Shown here one piece after another: positions 24,688 through 33,051 of a DNA stretch of 43,548 nt (within the stretch, counting starts at the first letter, position 1; each line of letters starts with the position of its first letter). The notes beneath the pieces were generated by a model. It was given only the letters and a program-made list of their open reading frames with translations. It made no database searches and had not been told where the DNA came from. Origin of the DNA: Candidatus Rokuibacteriota bacterium (GTDB lineage: Bacteria; Methylomirabilota; Methylomirabilia; Rokubacteriales; CSP1-6); contig QHRW01000004.1 of NCBI GenBank assembly GCA_003220265.1, positions 1-43,548 on the forward strand, read 5' to 3'. Position numbers and translations under genes: made by a program.

Positions 24688-25761
24688 CTACTCTTCGCCG
24701 GCTATGAACCGCTCCAGGCGGTGACGGGCCACGTCGTCCGGCCACTGCTCGGGCGGCGATTTCATCAGGTAGGCCGACGGCGCGAACAGGCCACCCTTGA
24801 GCCCCCGATCCAGCGCGAGCTTGCAGCAGCGAATGGCGTCGATGACGACACCGGCCGAGTTGGGCGAGTCCCAGACCTCGAGTTTCAGCTCGACGTTGAT
24901 CGGCTGCTCACCGAACCCCTTGCCCTCCAGGCGGATGTGCGCCCACTTGCGGTCCTTGAGCCAGGGCACGTAGTCGCTGGGGCCGATGTGCACGTCGTCG
25001 GCGGGCAGCTCGTGGGCGAGCTGCGAGCGCACCGAGTCGGTCTTGGAGATCTTCTTGGACTGCAGCCGGTCCCGCTCCAGCATGTTGTAGAAGTCGGTGT
25101 TGCCGCCGAAGTTGAGCTGGCTGGTGTGCTCCAGCCGCACGCCGCGGTCCATGAACAGGTGCGTGAGGATGCGGTGGATGATGGTGGCGCCCACCTGCGA
25201 CTTCACGTCGTCGCCCACGATCGGCAGCCCGCGCTCCTCGAAGCGCCGCCGCCAGTAGGCCTCGCGCGCGATGAAGACCGGGATGCAGTTCACGAACGCG
25301 CAGCCGGCCTCCAGCACCTGCTCGACGTACCACTTGGTCGCCATCTCGCTGCCCACCGGCAGGAAGTTGACGACGACCTGGGTGCCGGTGTCGCGCAGGA
25401 TGTTGGCGATGTCGGCGGTGGAGCCCGGCGCCTTCTGGATCATCTGGGCCAGGTACGTGCCGAGCCCGTCGTGGGTCATCCCGCGCTGCACGGTGACGCC
25501 GAGATTCGGGACGTCGGCGAACTTCACCGTGTTGTTGGGCGCCTCGAAGATCGCCTCGCCGAGGTCCTTGCCGACCTTGCGCGCGTCGATGTCGAAGGCG
25601 GCCGAGAACTCGATGTCTCCCACGTGGTAGCCGCCCACGCGCGGATGCATCAGGCCGGGGATGAACGCGTCTTCGCGCGCGTGCTTGTAAAACTGGATGC
25701 CCTGCACGAGCGACGAGGCACAGTTGCCGACACCGATGATGGCGACTCGAACGGATCCCAC
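24688..25761 (-). CDS. ino1: myo-inositol-1-phosphate synthase
   Basis: A 357-residue protein from GTG 25761, chosen because AGGAGG lies 6 nt upstream (25768-25773). It closely resembles actinobacterial Ino1 along its whole length: [18 protein letters not shown] (NAD site), [112 protein letters not shown]. It converts glucose-6-phosphate to 1L-myo-inositol-1-phosphate with internally recycled NAD, in the cytoplasm. It is upstream of the RND gene by 4 nt. Two neighbouring genes could activate and transfer the product. Confidence 0.95.
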   Translation of the reverse strand: MGSVRVAIIGVGNCASSLVQGIQFYKHAREDAFIPGLMHPRVGGYHVGDIEFSAAFDIDARKVGKDLGEAIFEAPNNTVKFADVPNLGVTVQRGMTHDGLGTYLAQMIQKAPGSTADIANILRDTGTQVVVNFLPVGSEMATKWYVEQVLEAGCAFVNCIPVFIAREAYWRRRFEERGLPIVGDDVKSQVGATIIHRILTHLFMDRGVRLEHTSQLNFGGNTDFYNMLERDRLQSKKISKTDSVRSQLAHELPADDVHIGPSDYVPWLKDRKWAHIRLEGKGFGEQPINVELKLEVWDSPNSAGVVIDAIRCCKLALDRGLKGGLFAPSAYLMKSPPEQWPDDVARHRLERFIAGEE

Positions 25762-25876
25762 GGCCGGCCTCCTGGCTGCAGGCGAAAGTCCGCGCGGCAA
25801 GCGGCCGTGCGGCGGTCACAACGATAGGGCCCAGTTTAGCACATGGTTGTAATATTCCTGGTCAATGGAGACCAAA
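25762..25876. promoter_or_regulatory. Divergent spacer between ino1 and the 2OG oxygenase gene
   Basis: The spacer carries the ino1 ribosome site (AGGAGG on the minus strand) and, at 25834-25857, an AT-richer patch containing TAATAT (25850-25855). This -10-like hexamer is the same as the one before the molybdopterin gene and lies about 20 nt before the oxygenase ATG. GGAG at 25867-25870 is that gene's ribosome site. No convincing -35 box or operator is seen. Confidence 0.35.
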
Positions 25877-26623
25877 ATGCCGACGGCGGTGGCCGACACG
25901 GTGGCGCGCGCGCTGGAGTCCGTCGACGTGGCGGCCGTGCGGCGCGCCTACTGGGAGCAGAACGAGTTCGTCTACCTCGAGCGCTGGCTCCCGCCGGACC
26001 TGGTGGCGCGCCTGGTGGCCGAGGTCGAGCGCGTGCGCCCCGCCATCAACCGCAATTTCATCCCGCGCCACAAGAAGGGCGGCAGCGTCAGCTTCTACAC
26101 GCTCGTCGAGCAGGCGCCCACGATCGTCGCGCTCTATCGCGCCCCGGCCTTCATCGCGTTCCTCTCCGCACTGAGCGGCCGCGCGCTGCTGGCGTGCCCG
26201 CCCGGCGATCCGCACGCGTGTGCGCTCTACTTCTACACCGAGCCCGGCGATCACATCGGCTTCCACTTCGACACGTCGTACTACAAGGGGGCGCGCTACA
26301 CGGTGCTGGTGGGCCTCGTCGAGCGCTCGTCGAGCCGCCTCGTCTGCCAGCTCTACAAGAATGTGCCGGGCCGCGCGGTCGAGGAGCGCGCGCTGACGAC
26401 GCACCCCGGCACGGTGATCCTGTTCAACGGCGACAAGCTCTGGCACTCGATCACGCCGCTCGGCGAGAACGAAGAGCGCGTGAGCCTCACGCTGGAGTAC
26501 GTCACCGACCCCTCGATGCATCCGCTCAAGCGGTTCGTGTCCAACATGAAGGACGCGATCGCCTACTTCGGCTTCCGGCGGGTCTTCCTCGACAGCAGGA
26601 AGGCGACGCGGGCCACCCAGTAG
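25877..26623 (+). CDS. 2-oxoglutarate/Fe(II)-dependent oxygenase, substrate unknown
   Basis: A 248-residue double-stranded beta-helix protein. The start at 25877 is preferred for GGAG 6 nt upstream; an in-frame ATG at 25865 is the alternative. Ligands are His130 and Asp132 in IGFHFDTSYY, His190 in LWHSITPL, and Arg201 in ERVSL for the 2-oxoglutarate carboxylate. The presence of Asp argues for a hydroxylase over a halogenase. It lies between the inositol-phosphate synthase and the CDP-alcohol transferase. Its last 61 bases overlap the convergent transferase gene tail to tail. Hydroxylation of a lipid, inositol or hopanoid intermediate is conjecture from position. Confidence 0.8.
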   Translation: MPTAVADTVARALESVDVAAVRRAYWEQNEFVYLERWLPPDLVARLVAEVERVRPAINRNFIPRHKKGGSVSFYTLVEQAPTIVALYRAPAFIAFLSALSGRALLACPPGDPHACALYFYTEPGDHIGFHFDTSYYKGARYTVLVGLVERSSSRLVCQLYKNVPGRAVEERALTTHPGTVILFNGDKLWHSITPLGENEERVSLTLEYVTDPSMHPLKRFVSNMKDAIAYFGFRRVFLDSRKATRATQ

Positions 26624-27741
26624 GTGTGCGACCCGGCCGCGATGATCACCAGCAGCACCGGCAGCAGCGCCGGCGCCGCGATCCGCACGACCACGAAGGA
26701 CAGCAGCATCCCGTAGAAGCCGTCGCGTGAGCTGAGGCGGTCGAGCAGGCCGCGCTCGGCCGTCGAGGGCGGCGCCGGCGGCCACACCTTGCCGAGGATG
26801 CCGCTGACCATCACCGCCACCGCCCCCACCGCGCCCGCCGTCAGCCCGACGCCCGTCACCCGCATGCAGGCGACGCCCAGGGCCAGCAGCATCGTGCCGT
26901 GGATCAGCGTGTCGACGACGATGTCGAGCCACTCGCCGAGCACCGACTCGGTGAGGGTGAGCCGCGCCACCTCGCCGTCGGCGTGATCGAGCACGACGGC
27001 GGCGACGTAGAGGAGCAGGCCCGCCAGCACGGCGAGCACCTCGCCGTGCGCGAACGTGGCCACCGAGGCGAGGCCGACCAGCCCGCTGGCCAGCGTGATG
27101 GCGTTGGGGCCGATGCCGGCGGTGACGGCCGCGCGGCTGATCGGACGGGACAGGCGGCGATGCAGGCTGACGTCGAGCTGCGTGTCGATCGGCGAGCCGA
27201 GGCCCGCGTAGAGGCGCGCCTCCGCGTCGGCGGCGGCCGCGGCGTCGGCGACGCGCACGTACCAGCGCCCGCTCATGACCACGGGCAGGTCGCGCAGCTT
27301 GCGCGCGCGGTCGAGCGTCTCGGCCAGCGGCACGCCCGCCACGAGCTGCGTGCGCAGCGCGGCCAGCAGGGGACGGTCGGCGACGAACAGCGGTGCGTCG
27401 GCGCTGACCGACTCGGCGAGCAGGGCGGCGCCGGGCGCGGCCGCCATCCGGCGCAGCGCGTCGGGCGGCGTCAACCCGGTGGCCGGCACCACGAGGGTCG
27501 GCTCGTCGGCGAGCGCCGCCGGATTGTCGAGCCAGGCGACGGCCGCGCGCGCGCGCGGCGAGGACTCGAGCGCGGCCTGGAGCTCGGGCGAGCGCAGCGC
27601 CAGCGGGACGAGCACGCGAGCGACCCCGGCCCGCACGGCGGCCACGATGGCGCGGAAGACGACCGGGCGGCCGGCCACGGCCAATCCGGACGTCCGGACG
27701 TCCTCGGCGGCGACGAGATAGAGAGCGGCCTGGCGGATCAC
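26563..27741 (-). CDS. CDP-alcohol phosphotransferase with an N-terminal degenerate nucleotidyltransferase-like domain
   Basis: A 392-residue protein from GTG 27741, overlapping the upstream nucleotidyltransferase stop by 4 nt. The C-terminal half is a membrane CDP-alcohol phosphotransferase with a complete D252xxD255Gx2AR...G269x3D273x3D277 motif and about six helices. The N-terminal ~190 residues keep an NTase-like pattern (AGRPVVFRAIVAAVRAGVARVLV) but lack the glycine-rich nucleotide loop and metal Asp. The layout recalls the archaeal IPCT-DIPPS fusion that makes di-myo-inositol phosphate, with a separate intact NTase encoded just upstream. Likely reaction: transfer of a phospho-alcohol, perhaps phosphoinositol, from a CDP donor to an unknown acceptor. 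Confidence 0.82.
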   Translation of the reverse strand: MIRQAALYLVAAEDVRTSGLAVAGRPVVFRAIVAAVRAGVARVLVPLALRSPELQAALESSPRARAAVAWLDNPAALADEPTLVVPATGLTPPDALRRMAAAPGAALLAESVSADAPLFVADRPLLAALRTQLVAGVPLAETLDRARKLRDLPVVMSGRWYVRVADAAAAADAEARLYAGLGSPIDTQLDVSLHRRLSRPISRAAVTAGIGPNAITLASGLVGLASVATFAHGEVLAVLAGLLLYVAAVVLDHADGEVARLTLTESVLGEWLDIVVDTLIHGTMLLALGVACMRVTGVGLTAGAVGAVAVMVSGILGKVWPPAPPSTAERGLLDRLSSRDGFYGMLLSFVVVRIAAPALLPVLLVIIAAGSHTYWVARVAFLLSRKTRRKPK

Positions 27742-28478
27742 GCGCCGTCGTGCCGGACGACGCGGGGCAGCACGTCCGTCTCGGCGCGTCGGAGGTCTTC
27801 GACGAAGTCGATCTCGGTCCACGGCATGCCGGTCACATCCACCCAGCCGACGTGCCGCTGGGGTGCCAGAAGGTGGATGGCGTCTTCCCACTCGCCGAGG
27901 CCGTGACTCTCCTCGATGACCTTGGCCAGACCGCGCAGCAGCTCGGGGGCGGCTTCGGCACCGCACTTGAAGAATCCGACGCCCTCGCCCACCGCGTCCC
28001 ACGCCTCCGGCACGACCTTCTTGCCCAGCGCGATCACGCGGTCGCCCCGCGTGTAGATTTTCACTTCCTCGCCGGTGTCGCTGAAGCCGCGATCGACGAG
28101 GAGCGCGCTGGGCGCCGGCACCGCCAGCAGGCGGGTGAGGAACTCGCGCGGAAAGAGGACGTCGGCGTCCATGACCAGCGCCGGCTCGCGCAGGCACTGG
28201 CGGGCGGTGTAGAGCGAGATGACGGAGCCCCGCGTGTACTCGGGATTGTGGATGTAGCGGACGGCCAGGCGGCCGACGCGCTCGCCGGCCACCTTGCGCA
28301 CCTGGTCGGCGCAGTGGCCCACCACGAGGGTGGCCTGGCGCACGCCGGCGGCGTCGAGCGCCTCCAGCATGCGCGTGAGGACGGGACGCCCGCCCACCGG
28401 CAGCAGCGCCTTGTGGGTGGTGTCCGTCAGGGGCGCCATGCGTCGGGCGACGCCGGCGACCAGGATGACGGCGTTCAC
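27738..28478 (-). CDS. Sugar/alcohol-phosphate nucleotidyltransferase, candidate inositol-1-phosphate cytidylyltransferase
   Basis: A 246-residue protein from GTG 28478, inside the mlaC stop (GTGA). It is a Rossmann-type NTase: N-terminal MNAVILVAGVARRMAPLT with Lys23 in THKALLPVGG, metal Asp in ALVMDADVLF, and a C-terminal MPWTEIDFVEDL segment typical of phosphocholine, aminoethylphosphonate and inositol-phosphate cytidylyltransferases. The glycine loop is GVARRM instead of the usual GxGTRL. With ino1 and a CDP-alcohol transferase nearby, CTP:inositol-1-phosphate cytidylyltransferase is the best guess. Choline- or other alcohol-phosphate use cannot be excluded. Confidence 0.8.
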   Translation of the reverse strand: MNAVILVAGVARRMAPLTDTTHKALLPVGGRPVLTRMLEALDAAGVRQATLVVGHCADQVRKVAGERVGRLAVRYIHNPEYTRGSVISLYTARQCLREPALVMDADVLFPREFLTRLLAVPAPSALLVDRGFSDTGEEVKIYTRGDRVIALGKKVVPEAWDAVGEGVGFFKCGAEAAPELLRGLAKVIEESHGLGEWEDAIHLLAPQRHVGWVDVTGMPWTEIDFVEDLRRAETDVLPRVVRHDGA

Positions 28479-29098
28479 GACTGGCCCAGCTCTTCCTGCT
28501 TGCTCTTCATCTTCTTCACCAGCTCCTGGAACGAGGAGGTCTGGATGATCTTGTTGAACTGCGTGCGGTAGTTGGAGACCAGGCTCACGCCCTCGATGAT
28601 GACGTCGTAGACCAGCCAGCGGTCAGCTTTTTTATGCATGCGGTACTCGATCGGGATCTCACCGCCGCCCTTGGTAACGAGCTTCGTCTGCACCTTGGCC
28701 TGCTCGCCTTCCTCGATCGTGTCGCTGACGTACTGGATCTTCTCGCCGCCGTAGAGCTCGACCCGGGAGATGTAGGAGCGCTCCAGCAGGTCCGTGAAGA
28801 CCTGCACGAACTCGTCGCGCTCGGCCGGCGTGCGGGCCAGCCAGTGGCGCCCCAGCGAGCGCTTGGCCGTCTCGCTGAAGTCGAAGATCTCGTTGGCGAT
28901 CTTGCGCACCGCCACCCGGCGGTCCTTGGCCTTGCTCTCCTTCTTGAGCTCGGGATCGTCGAGCAGCTTCAGAACGCGGTCGACCTGCAAGCGAAGCTGC
29001 TCCAGCGGCGCGCCGGCGCGGGCCGGGGCGACGGCGACCACCACGCCGGCAAAGGCCACGGCCACGACCAGCCCAGCGTGACGGCGGAGCCACCTCAT
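28475..29098 (-). CDS. mlaC: MlaC/HpnM (Ttg2) family periplasmic phospholipid-binding protein
   Basis: A 207-residue protein with a Sec signal (RRHAGLVVAVAFAGVVVAVA, cleavage after ARA). The MlaC pattern follows: RRVAVRKIANEIFDFSETAKRSLG, FVQVFTDLLERSYISRVELY, IEYRMHKKADRWLVYDVIIEG, VSLVSNYRTQFNKII. It shuttles lipids between the inner-membrane Mla complex and the outer membrane. In hopanoid clusters the same family is called HpnM. The gene lies 11 nt downstream of mlaD and is coupled by GTGA to the nucleotidyltransferase. Confidence 0.92.
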   Translation of the reverse strand: MRWLRRHAGLVVAVAFAGVVVAVAPARAGAPLEQLRLQVDRVLKLLDDPELKKESKAKDRRVAVRKIANEIFDFSETAKRSLGRHWLARTPAERDEFVQVFTDLLERSYISRVELYGGEKIQYVSDTIEEGEQAKVQTKLVTKGGGEIPIEYRMHKKADRWLVYDVIIEGVSLVSNYRTQFNKIIQTSSFQELVKKMKSKQEELGQS

Positions 29099-29109
29099 GG
29101 ACGGCCTCC

Positions 29110-29547
29110 CTACACCTTCCCGAAGATGTACTTGGAGAGCAGCTCTTCGAAGTCGACGGGGGCTTCCACCTCCCGGATACGGCCGTTCGGCGGGATCAGC
29201 TTGTCGGAGCCCCCAGGGCTGATGCGCACGAACTTCTCGCCGATCAGGCCCTTGGTCTTGATGGAGGCGATTGAGTCCTCCTGGAGCTTCACGTCGCGAC
29301 GGACCCTCAGGATGGCCCGCGCCTGGTAGTCGGCGAGGCCGATCGACTCCACCCGGCCGATCTCAACCCCCGCGATCTCGACGGCGGAGCCGGCCTTGAG
29401 ACCGCCCACCGACGGAAAATCGACTGTCACGGTGTAGCCCGAGCTGCCGAGGAACGAGACGCGTCCGAGTTTAATCGAAAGGTAACCCAATGCCAAGATG
29501 CCGAGCACCAGGAACAGCCCGACCGCGATGTTGGCCCGTCGCTCCAT
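29110..29547 (-). CDS. mlaD: MlaD, MCE-domain lipid-binding subunit
   Basis: A 145-residue protein with one N-terminal membrane helix (NIAVGLFLVLGILALGYLSI) and one MCE domain (YTVTVDFPSVGGLKAGSAVEIAGVEIGRV; LIGEKFVRISPGG). The C-terminal EELLSKYIFGKV resembles the helix that forms the hexamer pore tip in MlaD. Anchored in the inner membrane facing the periplasm, it receives lipid from MlaC. It starts 23 nt downstream of mlaF. Confidence 0.93.
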   Translation of the reverse strand: MERRANIAVGLFLVLGILALGYLSIKLGRVSFLGSSGYTVTVDFPSVGGLKAGSAVEIAGVEIGRVESIGLADYQARAILRVRRDVKLQEDSIASIKTKGLIGEKFVRISPGGSDKLIPPNGRIREVEAPVDFEELLSKYIFGKV

Positions 29548-29570
29548 CGTCGCTCCTCCTCTCGCTAACG

Positions 29571-30308
29571 CTAAGCCTGGGGGTCGGGTTCACCCCGGAT
29601 GAACTGCTGGACGATCGGGTTCTTCGAGTTCTGGATGACTTCCGGCGGGCCGATCTCCACGATACGCCCCTCGTGAAGCATCCCGACCCGGTCGGCGATC
29701 TCGAAGATCTCGGGAATCTCGTGGCTGACGATGACGGCCGTGAACCGCGAGGCGCGGTGCAGCTCGCGGATCAGCCGGTGGATCGCGTTGACCAGCACGG
29801 GGTCCAGGCCGGTGGTGGGCTCGTCGAAGAAGACGATCTCCGGCTCGGTGACGAGCGCCCGCGCCATCGCCACGCGCTTGCGCATGCCCCCCGAGACCTC
29901 CTCGGGATACTTCGCGCCGATCCCGGCCAGCCCGACGCGCTCGAGCGCCATGTCCACCCGCTTGTCGATCTCCGGAGCCGGCAGGCGCAGCTTCTCGCGC
30001 AGCGGGAAGGCCACGTTCTCGCGGCACGTCATGGAGTCGAACAGGGCCCCGCCCTGGAACACGACGCCGTAGCGCTTGCGCACCTCGTCGAGCGCCCGTC
30101 CCGAGAGGCGGGACAGGTCGACGCCGGCCACCTCGAGGCGCCCGCTGTCCGGCCGCAGCAGGCCAATGAGGTGCTTGAGGAACACCGACTTGCCGCCGCC
30201 GCTGCGCCCGATGATCACCGTGATCGAGCCCGTCGGCACCTCGAGATCGACGCCGCGCAGCACTTGCTGACCGCGGAAGGACTTGCGGAGGCCTTCGACC
30301 TTGATCAC
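29571..30308 (-). CDS. mlaF: MlaF, ABC transporter ATPase
   Basis: A 245-residue ATPase from GTG 30308, 4 nt after mlaE. Walker A GRSGGGKS is at residues 34-41. Signature VSGGMRKRVAMARAL, Walker B EIVFFDEPTTGLDP and the H-loop VIVSHEI are all present. The GGM variant of the LSGGQ signature is typical of Mla/Ttg2A ATPases. It powers lipid movement through MlaE. Confidence 0.95.
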   Translation of the reverse strand: MIKVEGLRKSFRGQQVLRGVDLEVPTGSITVIIGRSGGGKSVFLKHLIGLLRPDSGRLEVAGVDLSRLSGRALDEVRKRYGVVFQGGALFDSMTCRENVAFPLREKLRLPAPEIDKRVDMALERVGLAGIGAKYPEEVSGGMRKRVAMARALVTEPEIVFFDEPTTGLDPVLVNAIHRLIRELHRASRFTAVIVSHEIPEIFEIADRVGMLHEGRIVEIGPPEVIQNSKNPIVQQFIRGEPDPQA

Positions 30309-30312
30309 GGCG

Positions 30313-31107
30313 TCAGGGGAGGATCGTGCCCAGGAAGTAGTCCCAGACGAGGATCAGGACCGAGGAGAGCACGACCGCCTGGGTGGTGGCGCGCGCGACG
30401 CCCTCGGCGCCGTGCGCCACGTGGAAGCCCTTGTACGTGCACACCCAGGTGACGATGATGCCGAACGAGACCGACTTCCAGAAGCCGGTCATGATGTCCG
30501 CCATGTCGACGAACGTCTGCATCTCGCCGAAGTAGGTCCCCTCGCTGAGGCCGAGCAGCTCGACGCCGACCAGGTAGCCGCCGAAGATCCCCACGACGTC
30601 GAAGAGCGCCGTCATCATCGGGAAGGTGATGAGGCCGGCCAGGATCGAGGGCGCCACCAGGTAGCGCATGGGCGAGAGCGCCATCACCGTCAGCGCGTCG
30701 ATCTGCTCGGTGATCCGCATGATGCCCAGCTCCGCGGTGAGCGCCGAGCCGGCGCGGCCCGTCACCATGAGGGCGGCCAGCACCGGCCCCAGCTCGCGGA
30801 TCAGCGAGAGCGCCACCGCCGGGCCCAGGAACGCCTCGGACCCGAAGCGCGAGAGCGTGAAGAAGATCTGCAGGCCGAGCACCATCCCGGTGAAGCCGCC
30901 GGTGAGGATGATGATGAGGAGCGAGCGGAAGCCGATGTAGTTGATGCGGCCCAGCAGCGGCCAGAGCTTGAAGGGTGGCGTCAGCAGCGCGCCGAGCGCC
31001 TGGCCGAGGAAGCCACCGAACTGCCCGAGCGACTCGACGAGGAAGATGGTCCACCGGCCCAGAGCCTCGAACGGCCGCAGTGCCGGCGACGCCGGAGCGT
31101 CAATCAT
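30313..31107 (-). CDS. mlaE: MlaE, ABC transporter permease
   Basis: A 264-residue permease. ATG 31107 overlaps the stop of the cyclase gene (ATGA), so translation of the two is coupled. It has about five membrane helices and MlaE signatures: GMVLGLQIFFTLSRFGSE, IRELGPVLAALMVTGRAGSA, ELGIMRITEQIDALTVMAL, YLVAPSILAG. It forms the inner-membrane channel for the Mla lipid transporter. Direct fusion of its expression to hopene synthesis is the notable point. Confidence 0.95.
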   Translation of the reverse strand: MIDAPASPALRPFEALGRWTIFLVESLGQFGGFLGQALGALLTPPFKLWPLLGRINYIGFRSLLIIILTGGFTGMVLGLQIFFTLSRFGSEAFLGPAVALSLIRELGPVLAALMVTGRAGSALTAELGIMRITEQIDALTVMALSPMRYLVAPSILAGLITFPMMTALFDVVGIFGGYLVGVELLGLSEGTYFGEMQTFVDMADIMTGFWKSVSFGIIVTWVCTYKGFHVAHGAEGVARATTQAVVLSSVLILVWDYFLGTILP

Positions 31108-33023
31108 GCATGCGCGGTGCGGTAGACGCCGAGCGCCCAGAGCGGGAAGTAGCCGGCGTACAGGTGGTATTTGAGGTAGAAGACGCGCGGGAAGCCCGTC
31201 CCGTTCCAGAACGCATCGTCCCAGCCGCCGTCGGCGCGCTGCGTGCGCAGCAGGTAGTCGATGCCCGCCTCGACGGCCGGTCCCGAGATGGTCCCGACGG
31301 CGAAGAGTCCCAGCAGCGCCCACGCCGTCTGGCTGGGAATCGAGGGGCCGCGCCCGGCGAGCTCCGGCTTGACGTAGCTCTCGCACGTCTCGCCCCAGCC
31401 GCCGTCGGCGTTCTGGCGGCGGATGAGCCAGCGCACCGCCCGCTGCACGTACTCGTGGCGCGGATCAACGCGCATGGCCCCCAGGCCGCGCAGCACCGAC
31501 CAGGTGCCATAGATATAGTTGACGCCCCAGCGGCCGTGCCAGGGCCCGTCGTGGCGCTGGCTGTGCCGGATGAACTCGAGCGCGCGCCCGGCCGGCTCGA
31601 AGCCGAAGTCGTAGCCGAGCGAGCCGAGCAGCTCGAGGCCCCGGCCGGTGAGATCCTCCGTCGAGGGATCGAGCAGCGCGCCGTGGTCGGCGAACGGGAT
31701 GTTGTTCAGGAAGAGGCGGTTGTTGTCGGCGTCGAACGAGGCGAAGCCGCCGTCCTGGTTCTGCATGCCGAGGAACCAGCCAAGCCCCCGCTCCTTGGCC
31801 AGCCGCATGCGGTCGGCGTCGATGCCCTGCACCTTCTCCAGCGCCATCAGGACCATGGCGGTGTCGTCGAGGTCCGGATAGAAGGGGTTGTCGTACTGGA
31901 ACGCCCAGCCGCCCGGCTGCACGTGCGGGCGCTTGACCTGCCAGTCGCCCGGCAGGGCGACCTGCTTGGCCAGCATCCACTCGGTGGCGCGGATCAGCGA
32001 CGGGTGATCGGGCGCGACGCCGCTCTCGACCAGCGCGTTGACGGCCAGCGAGGTGTCCCAGACGGGCGAGGGACAGGGCTGGTAATAGAGCTCGTCGCCG
32101 TGCTCGACGGCGAGCGCCTCGATCTCCTTCAGCTGGCCGAGGATCAGCGGGTGATCCTCCGCATAGCCCAGCAGGCGCAGCGCCAGCACGGAGTTGGCCA
32201 TGGCCGGGTAGATGCCGCCGAGGCCGCCGGGCACCGAGAGGCGCTCCTCCAGCCACAGCCGCGCCGCCTCGATGGCGCGCTTGCGCAGCGGGCGCGGCGA
32301 GAAGCGCTCCCAGATCTTGAGCCCGTCATCCACGCCGATGAAAAAGCTCTTCCAGAAGAGGCCGCGCCAGGAGAACGGCTCCGGCACCCGGGGGAAGCGC
32401 AGGCTGGCCTGCTCGCGCGGCACCGGCCATAGCTCGTCGAGTGACTGGCGCGGCGGCAGCCACTTGATCGGCTTGCGGTCCATGATGATCAGCAGCGGCA
32501 CGATCACGCAGCGCGACCAGTACGAGACCTCGTAGATGTTGAAGAGGAAGAACGGCGGCGGCAGCAGCATGATCTCCGCCGGCATCGCCGGCACGCCGTT
32601 CCAGTCGTACTCCCCGAAGAGCGCCAGCAGGATCTTGGTGAACACGCTGGCCCGGGTGGGCCCGCCCATCGCGTGGATGCGGGCGCGGGCGGCGGCCATC
32701 ACCGGATCGTCCACGTCGACGCCCGCCATCTTCATGGCGAAGTAGATCTTGATGGTGGCCGAGAGATCCGAGGGCCCGCCGGCGAACAGGCTCCAGCCAC
32801 CATCGGCGTTCTGCCGGCGTCTCAAGAAGCGGACCGCCCGCTGCTGATGGTTGCCGTCGACGCGGTCGATGAGGTGGTGGAGGAGGAGCGCTTCGGCGGT
32901 CAGCGCCCAGTCGGCCTCCAGCTCCCCGCTCCAGTGCCCGTCGGGTGCCTGGAGGGAGAGAAGATGCCGCTGCGCCCGGGAAATGGCTTCGTGGAGGGCC
33001 GTCACGAGCACAAATGCTAACAT
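31104..33023 (-). CDS. shc: Squalene-hopene cyclase
   Basis: A 639-residue protein from ATG 33023, of usual length (630-680). The protonating motif DLDD is at residues 384-387 (YPDLDDTAMV). QW repeats are visible as GGWSLFAGG, GGLGGIYPAMANSV, GGFASFDADN, GGWGETCESY and GGWDDAFWNG. It cyclises squalene to hopene/hopanol as a monotopic membrane enzyme. It heads a minus-strand operon with mlaEFDC, the nucleotidyltransferase and the CDP-alcohol transferase. It diverges from the hpn operon across 34 bp. GTG 33011 or 33005 are weaker alternative starts. Confidence 0.96.
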   Translation of the reverse strand: MLAFVLVTALHEAISRAQRHLLSLQAPDGHWSGELEADWALTAEALLLHHLIDRVDGNHQQRAVRFLRRRQNADGGWSLFAGGPSDLSATIKIYFAMKMAGVDVDDPVMAAARARIHAMGGPTRASVFTKILLALFGEYDWNGVPAMPAEIMLLPPPFFLFNIYEVSYWSRCVIVPLLIIMDRKPIKWLPPRQSLDELWPVPREQASLRFPRVPEPFSWRGLFWKSFFIGVDDGLKIWERFSPRPLRKRAIEAARLWLEERLSVPGGLGGIYPAMANSVLALRLLGYAEDHPLILGQLKEIEALAVEHGDELYYQPCPSPVWDTSLAVNALVESGVAPDHPSLIRATEWMLAKQVALPGDWQVKRPHVQPGGWAFQYDNPFYPDLDDTAMVLMALEKVQGIDADRMRLAKERGLGWFLGMQNQDGGFASFDADNNRLFLNNIPFADHGALLDPSTEDLTGRGLELLGSLGYDFGFEPAGRALEFIRHSQRHDGPWHGRWGVNYIYGTWSVLRGLGAMRVDPRHEYVQRAVRWLIRRQNADGGWGETCESYVKPELAGRGPSIPSQTAWALLGLFAVGTISGPAVEAGIDYLLRTQRADGGWDDAFWNGTGFPRVFYLKYHLYAGYFPLWALGVYRTAHA

Positions 33024-33032
33024 GCACCCTCG

Positions 33033-33051
33033 GTCCGGCACTACACCGGAC
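33033..33051. promoter_or_regulatory. Inverted repeat centred in the shc/hpn divergent spacer
   Basis: GTCCGG-N7-CCGGAC, a perfect 6-bp half-site palindrome. Its centre (33042) is within 2 bp of the middle of the 34-bp gap between the start codons at 33023 and 33058. Size and placement fit an operator for a dimeric regulator controlling both lipid operons. It could also form a small hairpin. No -10/-35 pair is evident, so promoters may lie partly inside the two coding sequences. Confidence 0.5.

Noticed and set aside
33033..33051. Intrinsic terminator for shc or hpn transcripts
   Set aside because: The inverted repeat is between divergent start codons, not after a gene, and has no T-run. An operator role is more sensible.
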